Positions 53,398-62,870 are shown, counted from the first letter of the stretch. The stretch: DNA of 64,000 nt from Bog-159 sp963843255 (GCA_963843255.1 CAWJJQ010000009.1:248001-312000); one strand, 5' to 3'. Numbers and translations are program-made. Notes: generated by a model from the sequence alone, not told the origin.

Positions 53398-55729
53398 ATG
53401 GACTTTCTTAAGGGCCTAAACCCCCAGCAACGCGAAGCCGTCGCCTGCACCGAAGGACCGCTGTTGATCCTGGCGGGCGCCGGCAGCGGCAAGACACGAG
53501 TCATCACTCATCGCATCGCTTATATCATTACTCAGCGTCATGTGCCCCCGTCGGCCATCCTGGCTGTCACTTTCACCAATAAAGCGGCGGCGGAGATGCG
53601 TGACCGTGTTGCGGCATTGCTGAAAGATGAGCAAGTTTCCTCCGCGCCCAATATTTCGACGTTCCACTCCTTTTGCGTACGGTTGCTGCGCCGCGATGGT
53701 GAGCCACTGGCCAGCATCCGTCCGGGCTTCACACGCCGCTTCAGCATCTACGACGACGAGGATCAAATCGCCATCATTAAGTCCGCGTACCGTCACCTCG
53801 GCCTGGACGAAAAGTTCATGCAATACCGGGCCGCGCAGGCGCGTATCAGTCAGGCAAAGAATCTGAAGCAGACGCCGCAGGATTTCTACCGCGACGCGAA
53901 GGATCCGGCCGCCAGCAGGCTGGCGGTGATCTGGGACGAATACGAAAGGGCGCTGCACACCGCCAACGCCCTGGATTTCGACGACCTCCTGCTGGAGACG
54001 GTCCGTCTTCTTTACCACGATGAAGCTACCCGCGCGCAATATAACCGCCGGTTGAGCTATATCATGGTCGACGAATACCAGGACACCAATCGGAGCCAGT
54101 ATGAACTGATGCGTCTTCTATCGGAGACGCACGGCAACGTGTGCGTGGTGGGCGATGAAGATCAGTCCATTTATAGCTGGCGCGGCGCGGATATTAAGAA
54201 TATTTTGGATTTTGAGCACGATTTTCCGCGCGCCCGCGCCATCCGGCTGGAACAGAATTACCGGTCCACCAAGAATATTTTGGCGGCAGCGGGCGTGGTG
54301 GTGGCCAATAACAAAGCACGCAAGGGCAAGACCCTATGGACGGAGGCCGATCGCGGCGAGATGATCGGGATGTACGGTGGGTGGGATGCCGAGAACGAGG
54401 GAATGTTCATCGCCAACACCATCGACCGTCTGCTGGCGCAGAATCCCGACGACCGCGTGGCGGTGCTTTACCGGACCAACTCGCAATCCCGGCAGATCGA
54501 GGAGGCGCTGCGGCGCCGCGGCCGCAAATACCTGGTGGTGGGCGGATTCAGCTTTTACCAGCGCGCGGAGATCAAGGACGCTATCGCCTATCTGAAGCTG
54601 GCCATGTCGAATCAGGATTCGGTCAGTCTGCTGCGCGTGATCAACACGCCGGCGCGCGGTATCGGCAGGACCACTGTGGAGCAGGTGGATGCGTTTGCGC
54701 GCGAAAACAGCCTCAGCCTGTGGGATTCCGTTTCCCGCATGATCGATCAGCAACTCTTTCCCGCGCGCGCGCAGTCGGCCCTGGTCGCGTTCCGCACCAT
54801 GGTTCAGGAACTCTCGCTGCGCGTATTGAGCGAGCAACTTCCGGACGCCATCCGGTTTATGCTGGACCGCACCGGCTACGGGCGCATGCTGGAGCAGGAA
54901 AACACTCCCGAGTCGGAAGCGCGCCTGGATAATTTGCGCGAACTGGTGAACGCGGCCGCCGAAGCCGCGGAGCGCGGCGAAAGTATGGGCGATTTCCTGG
55001 ATCACGCCGCCCTGGTGGCGGACGCCGACGCTGTGGACGAACATGCCCAAGTAAGCCTGCTGACGCTGCACAACGCCAAAGGCCTGGAGTTTCCGATCGT
55101 CTTCCTGGCCGGCATGGAAGAAGGATTGTTTCCGCATCAGCGATCCATGGCTTCCGTGGAGGCCCTGGAAGAAGAGCGCCGCTTGTGCTACGTGGGTATG
55201 ACGCGCGCGCGGCAGCGATTGTATCTGACCTGGGCCAAGTATCGTCGCCGTTTTGGCGGTGGCGAGCAGGAGCGTACGGTGCCGTCACGGTTTCTGAGTG
55301 AGGCGCCCCCGGATCTCATTGTCAACCTGGGCGACGACGAGACTGTGCCGCAGGTGAATCTCGATTCCGAGCGCTACCACGTACGGCAGAGCGCGCACCG
55401 CAACACCTTTACCGGAAAGACGTATAATTCGCTGGATAACATTGCGCAGTTCTTCAACGAGCGCGGGGTGGCATTTCCGGCTCCAAAGACCGCCGGCAGC
55501 CGCACCCCCCGCGCCGCAGCCTGCAGCCGTCAAGCCCCGCGGCCGCTGCGGACCTCCACCCGTGCGCCGAGCCGCGCGGACCGGCATGACGGTGGAGCAC
55601 CCTAAGTATGGTACTGGAACCGTGGTGCGGCGCGAAGGCGATGGCGATGATGCCAAAATTACAGTCAGCTTCCCGCGCTACGGCTTGAAAAAGCTGGTAG
55701 AAAAGTATGCAGGGCTGAAGCGGGGCTGA
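53398..55729 (+). CDS. pcrA: UvrD/PcrA-type DNA helicase, apparent C-terminal frameshift
   Basis: ATP-dependent 3'-5' superfamily I helicase for repair and replication-fork clearing. Motifs in order: LAGAGSGKTR (Walker A), FTNKAAAEMRDRV, VDEYQDTNRSQYELM (Walker B), VVGDEDQSIYSWRGAD, LEQNYRST, LLTLHNAKGLEFPIVFLAG and YVGMTRARQRLYLTW. The raw frame ends at 55605 in nonsense. Dropping one C from the run at 55505-55510 restores PAPQPAAVKP and then the conserved PcrA ending GMTVEHPKYGTGTV to KKLVEKYAGLKRG with stop at 55729 (776 residues). The C-terminal Tudor-like piece binds RNA polymerase in PcrA. Confidence 0.92.
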
Positions 55730-55748
55730 GACCCGGAGAAAGATTCTT

Positions 55749-55907
55749 ATGGATACGACAACAATAACGGATAGACTCGAACGGAAGAAACTGAAGAGAG
55801 CGGCGCGCAAGAAGGCGGCGCCCAAGGCCAAGCGGGCGGCGGGTGTCGCGCGCGGCTCCATGAAGAAAAAAGTCAAAAAGATGGTGCAAGGCCAGCGTAA
55901 ACGGTAG
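55749..55907 (+). CDS. 52-residue Lys/Arg-rich mini-protein
   Basis: A very short, extremely basic protein (MDTTTITDRLERKKLKRAAR, then KKAAPKAKRAAGVARGS, ending KKKVKKMVQGQRKR). The composition, rich in Lys, Arg and Ala, suggests nucleic-acid binding like histone-tail or ribosome-associated peptides. GGAG at 55735-55738 gives a ribosome site ten bases upstream. It starts 19 bases after the restored pcrA stop and may share its transcript. No family recognised. Confidence 0.55.
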   Translation: MDTTTITDRLERKKLKRAARKKAAPKAKRAAGVARGSMKKKVKKMVQGQRKR

Positions 55908-55964
55908 CGCTGCATCGAATCATAAGCGATACTGAATGGTCCGGTAGCAAACGGGGAAGGGCCG

Positions 55965-57485
55965 TTGAGCCAACTATTCCGTACCAAGAGCATCGATGCT
56001 CTCATCAGGGCTTCTGAAGAGCCCGACAAGCGTCTGCGCAAGACGCTGGGCCCTTGGAGCCTGACGGCTTTTGGCGTGGGCGCCGTGATCGGGTCGGGTA
56101 TCTTTATCCTGACCGGCACGGCCGCCGCGGGCGAGACCCTCAAGAACAATTCCATCCTACACGCCACCGTGCTCGACCTGCTCATGCACGGGCCGCACGC
56201 GCTCTCCACATTGGGGCGGCCAGGTGCGGGGCCGGGGATTTCGCTGTCCTTTCTGTTGACCGCGATCTGCTGCGGTTTCGCGGCTCTGTGCTACGCGGAA
56301 CTGGCCTCTATGATCCCTATTGCGGGCAGCGCGTACACCTACGCGTATGCCACGCTGGGCGAGATCTTCGCCTGGATCATCGGATGGGATCTCATACTGG
56401 AGTACGCGGTCTCGAATATGGCCGTGGCGGTAGGATTTTCCGCCTACTTCAACGATATTCTCGATGGTATTTTCGGCTGGCATTTGCCGGATAAAATATC
56501 CGGGCCGATGATCGCCGGAGGACAGTTCACGGGCGCCTGGTTCAACGTGCCGGCGCTGCTGATCCTGATTATCCTGACGTACATTCTGGTGCGCGGAGTG
56601 CGTGAGAGCGCCAGCACCAACAACGTCATGGTGCTGATCAAAATCGCGGCCATCATGATCTTCGTGTTCGGCGCCGCGCACGCCGTGAAGAGCGATAACT
56701 GGCATCCGTTCCTGCCAAACGGATTTCCGGGCGTATTGACCGGCGCGGCCATCGTGTTCTTTACGTACATCGGTTTTGATTCCGTTTCGACAGCGGCGGA
56801 GGAATGCAAGCGGCCGCAACGCGATTTACCGCTGGGAATTATCGCCACGCTGATCATCTGCGCGGTCCTGTATATTTCCGTTTCGCTGGTGCTGACCGGG
56901 ATCGAGAATTATCAAAACCTGAATAATGCGGCGCCGGTGGCCAATGCGCTGAAAGCGCTGGGGTTCAATCGCATCCGCGGGTGGGTTAGCGTAGGGGCCA
57001 TCGTTGGCATGCTGTCGTCGCTGCTGGTCTTTCAATATGGGCAGGCGCGCATCTGGTTCGCCATGTCCCGCGATGGCTTGCTGCCCGCGGCGTTCTCGAA
57101 GGTCCACACCCGCTTCAAGACGCCGCACATCAGCACGTGGATCGCGGGGCTCGCGGTGGGCATCCCGGCAGGTATTTGGGACATCGGCACATTTGCCGAT
57201 CTGGCCAATATCGGCACGCTTTTCGCTTTCATCGTGGTGTCGGCGGGCGTGATTGTGCTCCGGCGCCAACAACCCGACCGGCCGCGCGGTTTCCGCGTGC
57301 CAGGCTCGCCTTACCTGCCCGTGCTCTCAATTGTGTCGTGCCTGGTCCTGATGATGGCCCTCCCTCTCGAAACCTGGCTGCGTTTTGTGGTCTGGCTGGT
57401 GGTCGGGTTCGCCATATACTTCCCATTCGGGCGAAAGCATAGCAAACTGCGCCAGGAATTCGCGGCCGAGTCGCGGGTGGCATAG
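55965..57485 (+). CDS. APC-family amino-acid permease
   Basis: A 506-residue inner-membrane transporter with about twelve helices. The LTAFGVGAVIGSGIFILTG motif in helix 1, GWDLILEYAVSN, and FFTYIGFDSVSTAAEECKRP are typical of the cationic-amino-acid/YfnA branch of the APC superfamily. The long N-terminal loop (about 65-85) is as in YfnA-like members. Start TTG at 55965 with an upstream GGGGAAGGG. Substrate not inferable beyond amino acids. Confidence 0.93.
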   Translation: MSQLFRTKSIDALIRASEEPDKRLRKTLGPWSLTAFGVGAVIGSGIFILTGTAAAGETLKNNSILHATVLDLLMHGPHALSTLGRPGAGPGISLSFLLTAICCGFAALCYAELASMIPIAGSAYTYAYATLGEIFAWIIGWDLILEYAVSNMAVAVGFSAYFNDILDGIFGWHLPDKISGPMIAGGQFTGAWFNVPALLILIILTYILVRGVRESASTNNVMVLIKIAAIMIFVFGAAHAVKSDNWHPFLPNGFPGVLTGAAIVFFTYIGFDSVSTAAEECKRPQRDLPLGIIATLIICAVLYISVSLVLTGIENYQNLNNAAPVANALKALGFNRIRGWVSVGAIVGMLSSLLVFQYGQARIWFAMSRDGLLPAAFSKVHTRFKTPHISTWIAGLAVGIPAGIWDIGTFADLANIGTLFAFIVVSAGVIVLRRQQPDRPRGFRVPGSPYLPVLSIVSCLVLMMALPLETWLRFVVWLVVGFAIYFPFGRKHSKLRQEFAAESRVA

Positions 57486-57553
57486 CGCAAAGGAGCGCGT
57501 CTTAACCGCTGGCCTGAAGCGGCGGGCGCCGGGCTACTGGTATCATGGGATAG

Positions 57554-58573
57554 ATGAAATCCCTGCAACTCCTGTTTTTTTTGACACCACTGGCCTGTCT
57601 GCTCGCGCAGACCACGCCAGCTTCACAGCCCGCGGGCCAGCCTGCCAAGCCGCCAACCATGGCCGCACAGCCACCCGCTGTCCCCGCGATTCCCGCCAAA
57701 CTCCCGCCAGAGACCGTTGTGATCACGATTGGGGACCAGAAAATTACCGCAAGTGAATTCGATCATATGATCGAAATGATCCCGGAGCAATACCGCAATC
57801 AAATGCGCACTACCGGACGCCGGCAGTTCGCCGAAAACATCATCCGTCTGAAGTTAATGTCCGAAGAGGGGCATCGCCGTAAACTGGAAGACACGCCCGC
57901 GTTCAAGGATCAACTGGCTTTTCAAACCGAGCAGTTGTTGGCACAACAGTATTATCAGAATTTGATGGCCACCAGCAAAGTGGATGAAGTAACTGCCCGC
58001 GCCTACTACGATGAGCACAAGTCCGACTATCTACAGGTAAAGGCCCGGCACATCCTGGTTCGTGTCAAAGGGTCACCGGTGCCCTTGAAAAAGGATGCCA
58101 AGGAACTGACCGACGAAGAGGCGCTGGCAAAGGCGCAGGATCTCCGCAAGAAACTGGTAGATGGGGCCGATTTCGCCACGCTGGCAAAGGTCGAGTCCGA
58201 CGATGCGGGCTCCGGAGCCAACGGAGGCGACCTCGGAACGTTCGGCCATGGGCGGATGGTGCCGGCTTTCGAGCAAGTCGCGTTCACGATCCCCGTGGGC
58301 GAGATCAGCGAGCCGGTCAAGAGTCAGTTCGGCTATCACATCATTAAGGTCGAGACGAGACAGGAAAAGACTTTCGTCGAAGTGCGTCCCGAGATCGAGA
58401 AGAAACTGGATGCCGAGGCAGTCAAAAAATCCCTGGACGACCTGCGGAATTCCTCGACCGTGGTGATGAACCCCGATTACTTCGGCCCGGCCCCAGCGCC
58501 GGCGCCCGCCGGAGCCAAATCCGGAATCACCATTCAGCCGCAGGCGCAGCAGGCGCCCGCAAAGCAACCTTAG
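57554..58573 (+). CDS. exported parvulin-type peptidyl-prolyl isomerase
   Basis: A 339-residue exported foldase of the SurA/PrsA type. Signal peptide (LQLLFFLTPLACLLAQ), a Pro/Ala/Gln-rich linker to about residue 55, a helical chaperone part (SEFDHMIEMIPEQYRNQM), and one parvulin domain from about 163 (ARHILVRVKGS, DGADFATLAKVESDD, GDLGTFGHGRMVPAFEQVAF, FGYHIIKVE). Low-complexity tail. It would help fold outer-membrane or secreted proteins. A strong terminator follows at 58625. Confidence 0.93.
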   Translation: MKSLQLLFFLTPLACLLAQTTPASQPAGQPAKPPTMAAQPPAVPAIPAKLPPETVVITIGDQKITASEFDHMIEMIPEQYRNQMRTTGRRQFAENIIRLKLMSEEGHRRKLEDTPAFKDQLAFQTEQLLAQQYYQNLMATSKVDEVTARAYYDEHKSDYLQVKARHILVRVKGSPVPLKKDAKELTDEEALAKAQDLRKKLVDGADFATLAKVESDDAGSGANGGDLGTFGHGRMVPAFEQVAFTIPVGEISEPVKSQFGYHIIKVETRQEKTFVEVRPEIEKKLDAEAVKKSLDDLRNSSTVVMNPDYFGPAPAPAPAGAKSGITIQPQAQQAPAKQP

Positions 58574-58624
58574 CCGGGTTCAGCCGCATCGGGTATACGC
58601 ATAGCAGGATCGTTCGTTGTATCT

Positions 58625-58652
58625 AAGCCCAGGATCTTGCTGTCCTGGGCTT
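58625..58652 (+). terminator. Rho-independent terminator after the parvulin gene
   Basis: AAGCCCAGGA (58625-58634) pairs with TCCTGGGCTT (58643-58652), ten base pairs around an eight-base loop, followed by TTAAATT. It is 51 bases after the stop codon and closes the transcript. Confidence 0.75.
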
Positions 58653-58716
58653 TAAATTGACCGCGCCCTAACCATCCATTCACGCTGGTGTAACAGGCTG
58701 GCGCTATACCGTATGC

Positions 58717-59685
58717 ATGGGAAACTCTCCGCACCTGGTCCCGATCGATTTGGGCGCGCTCTTCGACGAGCCGCTAAAGCGTTTCCTGGCGCCGGTCGAG
58801 CCTGCCATACAGAAGTTCCTGCTGGTACACCGTTTAGGCGGCATGTTACAGACCGCCTGCCACGAGGGTCGGGGCGGCGATGTCTTTGAGCGCCTGCTGG
58901 CGCTGCTGGACGTGACCTACCGGGTGGCGCCCGAGGATCTGGCGCGCATTCCAACCACGGGTCCAGTGGTGGTAACCGCCAACCACCCTTTCGGATTTCT
59001 GGAAGCTGCTATCCTGGCGGCGGTACTACACCGCGTCCGGCCGGACTTCAAAATTGTGGCAAACTCGCTGCTGGCCGCGGTTCCCGAACTGCGGCCGCGG
59101 TTTATTTTCGTCAATCCCTATGGAGGGGGTGCTTCCATCCGCGAGAACCACAAGCCCATTAGAGAATGCATGGACTGGTTAGGCCATGGCGGCATGCTGG
59201 CGCTGTTTCCCGCCGGAGATGTGGCGCGGTTGAACTGGCGCGATCGCGTTATTGTGGATCCTCCCTGGAATCCTTCGGTTGCGCATTTGATCCGGCTAGC
59301 CGGCTGCTCTGCGTTGCCGGTTTATTTTAAGGGCGCCAATGGCCTGGGCTTTCAGATTATTGGTGCTCTCCACCCCCGCCTGCGCACGGCCGACTTGCCG
59401 CGCCAGACCTTGAACAAGCGCGGCCAGAACATTGAAGTCCGGATCGGAAGGGCTGTTTCCGCCAAGAATCTGAAGACCTTCGACAACGAGAGCCAGGCGG
59501 TCGATTATCTGCGTTTCCGGACTTTCCTGTTAGCTGCCCGGCGCAAACCAATGCCGGTGCGCAACCTGGTCCGCTTGCCTATCGGGTTCGCCAAAAAGCG
59601 CCTGATGCCGCTAGCCGCCGAGACTCCGCGTGAGTTGCTGATCCGCGGAAACCAGCGGCCTGGCTCCCATAGGCGGCAACGATGA
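58717..59685 (+). CDS. PlsC-type acyltransferase (N-terminal half of probable PlsC-GNAT fusion)
   Basis: Phospholipid/glycerol acyltransferase-like protein. The PlsC motif NHPFGFLEAAIL (His instead of the HxxxxD arrangement at reduced fidelity), VNPYGG, ALFPAGDVARL and LPVYFKGAN match lysophospholipid/ornithine-lipid acyltransferases. The raw frame stops at 59685, but the downstream OlsB-like gene is in the +1 frame with no proper start. Removing one base between 59642 and 59660 fuses both into 577 residues, an OlsA-OlsB-type pair known to make ornithine lipids. The product of this enzyme is inferred only. Confidence 0.85.
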   Translation: MGNSPHLVPIDLGALFDEPLKRFLAPVEPAIQKFLLVHRLGGMLQTACHEGRGGDVFERLLALLDVTYRVAPEDLARIPTTGPVVVTANHPFGFLEAAILAAVLHRVRPDFKIVANSLLAAVPELRPRFIFVNPYGGGASIRENHKPIRECMDWLGHGGMLALFPAGDVARLNWRDRVIVDPPWNPSVAHLIRLAGCSALPVYFKGANGLGFQIIGALHPRLRTADLPRQTLNKRGQNIEVRIGRAVSAKNLKTFDNESQAVDYLRFRTFLLAARRKPMPVRNLVRLPIGFAKKRLMPLAAETPRELLIRGNQRPGSHRRQR

Positions 59686-59755
59686 ATTTGCCGTTTACCT
59701 GGCGCCCGCCGATGCCATTCCGAATACGCTGCGCGAGATAAGCCGGCTGCGCGAA

Positions 59756-60451
59756 ATGACCTTCCGCGTGGCAGGTGAAGGCACGGGTGCTCCGCGGGAT
59801 CTGGACCGTTTCGATCCTCACTACCTGCACCTGTTCCTATGGCACAAAGCGGCGCAGCAGGTGGCTGGCGCCTACCGCCTCGGTCCCACGACCGATTTGC
59901 TGCCACGCTTCGGCCTGCGTGGATTGTACTCGAGTACGCTGTTCCACCTCAATCCGAAATTGTTCGAGCGGACCGGGCCGGCGCTCGAAATGGGCCGTTC
60001 GTTCGTGCGGCCGGAATACCAGAGACAATATGCTCCGCTCCTGTTGTTATGGCGGGGCATCACACAATATGTGTCGACCCATCCGGAATGCGGGGTATTG
60101 TTCGGCGCAGTAAGTATCAGCAATAGTTACAATCCGGTTTCGCGCAGTTTACTGGCAAGTTACCTGGAGAGAGGCAAAGACTCCGGGCTGGCGCGCCTGA
60201 TCCGGCCACGGCGCCCGTACCGCCCCACTTATGGGGCGCCCGCCTACCTGCGTGATGTGGAGGATCTCTCAGCGCCCATCGCCGACCTCGAGCCCGATGG
60301 CAAGGGTGTTCCCGTTCTGGTCAAGCAGTATCTGAAAGCCGGCGGGCGCGTGCTCGGGTTCAACATCGACCCGCGTTTCTCAAACGTGCTCGACGTACTT
60401 ATGATGGCCGACCTGCGCCGAACGCCGCCGCGTTCCTGCCTGCGCGGCTAG
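59756..60451 (+). CDS. OlsB/hemolysin-like GNAT N-acyltransferase (C-terminal half of probable fusion)
   Basis: A 231-residue protein from the first ATG, of the putative-hemolysin/OlsB GNAT type (LHLFLWHKAAQQVAGAYRLG, LEMGRSFVRPEYQRQYAPLL, SISNSYNPVSRSLL, YLKAGGRVLGFNIDPRF). Family-conserved sequence already exists upstream of the ATG in the same frame (AVYLAPADAIPNTLREISRL, back to 59645), where no ATG, GTG or TTG occurs. It is therefore probably the second half of the PlsC gene before it. Such domains transfer fatty acid to the amino group of ornithine or similar. Confidence 0.8.
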   Translation: MTFRVAGEGTGAPRDLDRFDPHYLHLFLWHKAAQQVAGAYRLGPTTDLLPRFGLRGLYSSTLFHLNPKLFERTGPALEMGRSFVRPEYQRQYAPLLLLWRGITQYVSTHPECGVLFGAVSISNSYNPVSRSLLASYLERGKDSGLARLIRPRRPYRPTYGAPAYLRDVEDLSAPIADLEPDGKGVPVLVKQYLKAGGRVLGFNIDPRFSNVLDVLMMADLRRTPPRSCLRG

Positions 60452-60514
60452 ACTTACATTAATCGGCGTCCCATAATTTCATCCGCCAGTCATTGTTTTG
60501 CAACACGTGGAGTC

Positions 60515-60551
60515 CTACCCTTAGGTAGAACATTTCATCTCCGAAATGTTC
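60515..60551 (+). promoter_or_regulatory. two tandem hairpins in the leader of the PHP gene
   Basis: CTACC-CTTA-GGTAG (60515-60528) and a perfect nine-base palindrome GAACATTTC-ATCTCC-GAAATGTTC (60528-60551) lie between the acyltransferase stop and the strong AGAGGAGG ribosome site (60562-60569). They could be an RNA switch of translation, a processing signal or an operator. No T-tract follows, so a terminator is less likely. Confidence 0.45.
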
Positions 60552-60573
60552 CAAGGCGTCCAGAGGAGGCTTC

Positions 60574-61701
60574 GTGAAGAAAACCGCGCTGCATTTTCTG
60601 TGGAAAGAACGTAGCGCCGCGCATCGCCATTCCGCCGCTGTTTCGCTGCACGGCCACACGCTCCATTCCTGGGAGAACCTGCGCTTTCTGAACTCGTTCC
60701 AACTCCCTTTACCTTTGATCCCTGGCGTGCTGCGCGTCGCGGGCTGGCAGCATCGCCGCGCCACCGGCCGCGATATGGTGCTAGACCGCGTTCTGTGGAC
60801 TCCACCACTCGCGCCTGATGAAGCCTACCGCCTGGAAGCCCGCCAGATCGAAAACCTGGGCCTTCAACCCATCGTCTCGCTAACCGACCATGACGATATC
60901 GAAAGCGGTTTAGCCATGCGGCGGCGCCCGGTAGCGCCTGCCGCTCCCATCTCCTGCGAATGGACCGTGCCCTTCGGACCGACCTTTTTTCATCTGGGCG
61001 TACACAATCTGCCGGCTGCCAACGCCCGCGAAATCTTCGCGGATTTGCAGGCCTACACGGCGCAACCAGGACCGGAGCAACTCGCGGCGCTGCTCGACAT
61101 GCTCGACGCGCGCCGGGATACCCTGATCGTTCTGAACCATCCGCTGTGGGACGAAGCGGACATCGGTGTCCAGGCGCATCGCCAAACCCTTTCCAACCTC
61201 CTCTCCGGCTATGGCCGGTGGATCCATGCCATCGAATTGAACGGCCTACGCTCGTGGGATGAGAACAGCGAGGCACTGGAACTGGCGCGCGCCTGGGATC
61301 TGCCGGCCATTTCGGGCGGCGACCGCCATGGACTCGAGCCCAACGCCAACCTGAACCTCACGCACGCCGCCACCTTCCCCGAATTCGCCGCGGAGATCCG
61401 CCGCGATCATGTAAGTTCGGTGCTGTTCATGGCGCAATATCGCGAACCTCTGGGCATGCGTTGGTTTGAGACCGTCAAGGATATCGTGCGCTGCCATCCG
61501 GGTACGCGGCGGCCTCGCTGGGTGGACCGCTTTTTCTACCAGTGTGAGGATGGCGCCACGCGGCCCATCTCGGAACTTTGGCCTAACGAAGGCTCTGCCC
61601 TGCTGCGCTCCGTGTTTGCCATGCTGCGCCTGTCCGAATCGCAAAGCCTGCGCGCCGCGCTCCGGCTCACCGCGGCCGATCCCGCCGAATTGCTTCCCTG
61701 A
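60574..61701 (+). CDS. PHP-domain protein
   Basis: A 375-residue cytosolic protein with a polymerase-and-histidinol-phosphatase (PHP) type metal site: SLHGHTLHSWENL, SLTDHDDIESG, a further His in VLNHPLWDEAD and the closing Asp/His of SGGDRHGLEPN. These predict a metal-dependent phosphoesterase. The PHP part is split by an insert (about 45-90). Substrate unknown. Start GTG at 60574 four bases after a consensus ribosome site. Confidence 0.85.
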   Translation: MKKTALHFLWKERSAAHRHSAAVSLHGHTLHSWENLRFLNSFQLPLPLIPGVLRVAGWQHRRATGRDMVLDRVLWTPPLAPDEAYRLEARQIENLGLQPIVSLTDHDDIESGLAMRRRPVAPAAPISCEWTVPFGPTFFHLGVHNLPAANAREIFADLQAYTAQPGPEQLAALLDMLDARRDTLIVLNHPLWDEADIGVQAHRQTLSNLLSGYGRWIHAIELNGLRSWDENSEALELARAWDLPAISGGDRHGLEPNANLNLTHAATFPEFAAEIRRDHVSSVLFMAQYREPLGMRWFETVKDIVRCHPGTRRPRWVDRFFYQCEDGATRPISELWPNEGSALLRSVFAMLRLSESQSLRAALRLTAADPAELLP

Positions 61702-61723
61702 GGTAAGACCTCGACCCTCGCTT

Positions 61724-61750
61724 TTGTAAATGTTTGTATAACCCTATAGT
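61724..61750 (+). promoter_or_regulatory. possible promoter of the FecR-domain gene
   Basis: TTGTAA (61724-61729), a 15-base spacer and TATAGT (61745-61750) lie in an A+T-rich stretch 53 bases before the ATG. The spacer is short, so support is modest. Confidence 0.3.
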
Positions 61751-61802
61751 TACCGCCTTCTGTACGCATCTATCCAGATGAAGGGTTTTTAAGGAGGCGG
61801 AT

Positions 61803-62804
61803 ATGAAGTCGCTGTTGAACTTACTCGCGGTAAGGGGCGCAGCGGTCCTCGTCGCCACGGTTTCACTCACTGCGGCTGCGGCCACCATGCCTGCGCCTGG
61901 AACGATTAACTACACGGAAGGGCAAGTTATGCTGGATGGCATGAGTCTGGCTGCCTCGGCGGCTACCCCAGCCGTTGTCGCACCCAATCAAATACTGGCT
62001 ACCGGCCAGGGCATGGCGGAAATGCTTCTCACTCCCGGTGCGTTCTTTCGCCTGGGCCCGAACAGTCAAGTGCGCATGATTTCTCCCGGGCTGGCGGACA
62101 CTGCCTTGGAGTTAGTAAAAGGCTCGGCCATGGTAGAAGCTGCCGAGTTATTCAAAGAGAACAACCTCACGGTAACCGTGAACGGTGTATCTACCCGCAT
62201 TGACAAAAAGGGTCTATACGAATTCAACGGCGCACCGGCAGTTGTCAGTGTGTTGGACGGCGAAGCCACGGTGACCGAAGGCCCGGTGCACGAGAATCTG
62301 AAAAAGGGTCATCGATTAGTGCTGGCCGGGCAGTTGCCTAAGTCCCAGAAATTCGATCTGAGCGCCGTCGAAATCGATCCGCTCTATCGCTGGAGCGCGT
62401 TGCGCAGCGAATACGAATCGGAGGCTAATATTGCTACTGCTCAAGATATTAACGACGGCGGCGGATGGTTCGGCGACGGCTGGTATTGGGATCCCTACTG
62501 GGCTAGCTACGCGTTTCTACCCGGCGACGGCTTCCTGTACAGTCCCTTTGGGTGGGGATTCTATGCGCCTGGATGCGTATGGCGAGCCCCGCATAATTTC
62601 TATCCTCACCAGCCGGTCGGGGGTAGCAGAGGCGTAGTTACCTCGGCAATGACCGGCCGTGCTTCTGCCGGCCGCGTGCATTCGACAGTCTCCGGCCACA
62701 CAGGCGGCGGTTTCAGCCATAGTGGCGGCGGTTTTGCCGGTTTCCATGGTGGCGGTGGGGGCGGCGGCTTCCACGGTGGAGGAGGAGGCGGTGGACACCG
62801 CTAA
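61803..62804 (+). CDS. exported FecR-domain protein with Gly/His-rich tail
   Basis: A 333-residue exported protein. Signal peptide (LLNLLAVRGAAVLVATVSLT), then a FecR-like beta domain (about 33-180: GTINYTEGQVMLDGMSL, AEMLLTPGAFFRLGPNSQVR, TVNGVSTRIDKKGLYEF, VVSVLDGEATVTEG). A Trp/Tyr-rich middle (GWFGDGWYWDPYWASY, FGWGFYAPG) and a glycine tail with His (FHGGGGGGGFHGGGGGGGHR) follow. No sigma factor is adjacent, so it is not a classic FecR regulator; surface or envelope role is likely. AAGGAGG ribosome site. Confidence 0.85.
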   Translation: MKSLLNLLAVRGAAVLVATVSLTAAAATMPAPGTINYTEGQVMLDGMSLAASAATPAVVAPNQILATGQGMAEMLLTPGAFFRLGPNSQVRMISPGLADTALELVKGSAMVEAAELFKENNLTVTVNGVSTRIDKKGLYEFNGAPAVVSVLDGEATVTEGPVHENLKKGHRLVLAGQLPKSQKFDLSAVEIDPLYRWSALRSEYESEANIATAQDINDGGGWFGDGWYWDPYWASYAFLPGDGFLYSPFGWGFYAPGCVWRAPHNFYPHQPVGGSRGVVTSAMTGRASAGRVHSTVSGHTGGGFSHSGGGFAGFHGGGGGGGFHGGGGGGGHR

Positions 62805-62830
62805 AGATCCTGCCCGTACTTCCCTCCTTG

Positions 62831-62870
62831 CAGGGTGCGTGCCAGTGCTAGGCCTTCGGCACGTACCCTG
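62831..62870 (+). terminator. 13-bp hairpin after the FecR-domain gene
   Basis: CAGGGTGCGTGCC (62831-62843) pairs with GGCACGTACCCTG (62858-62870) with one G-T wobble, around a 14-base loop, 26 bases after the stop. No T-tract follows. Terminator-like or 3'-stabilising. Confidence 0.55.
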
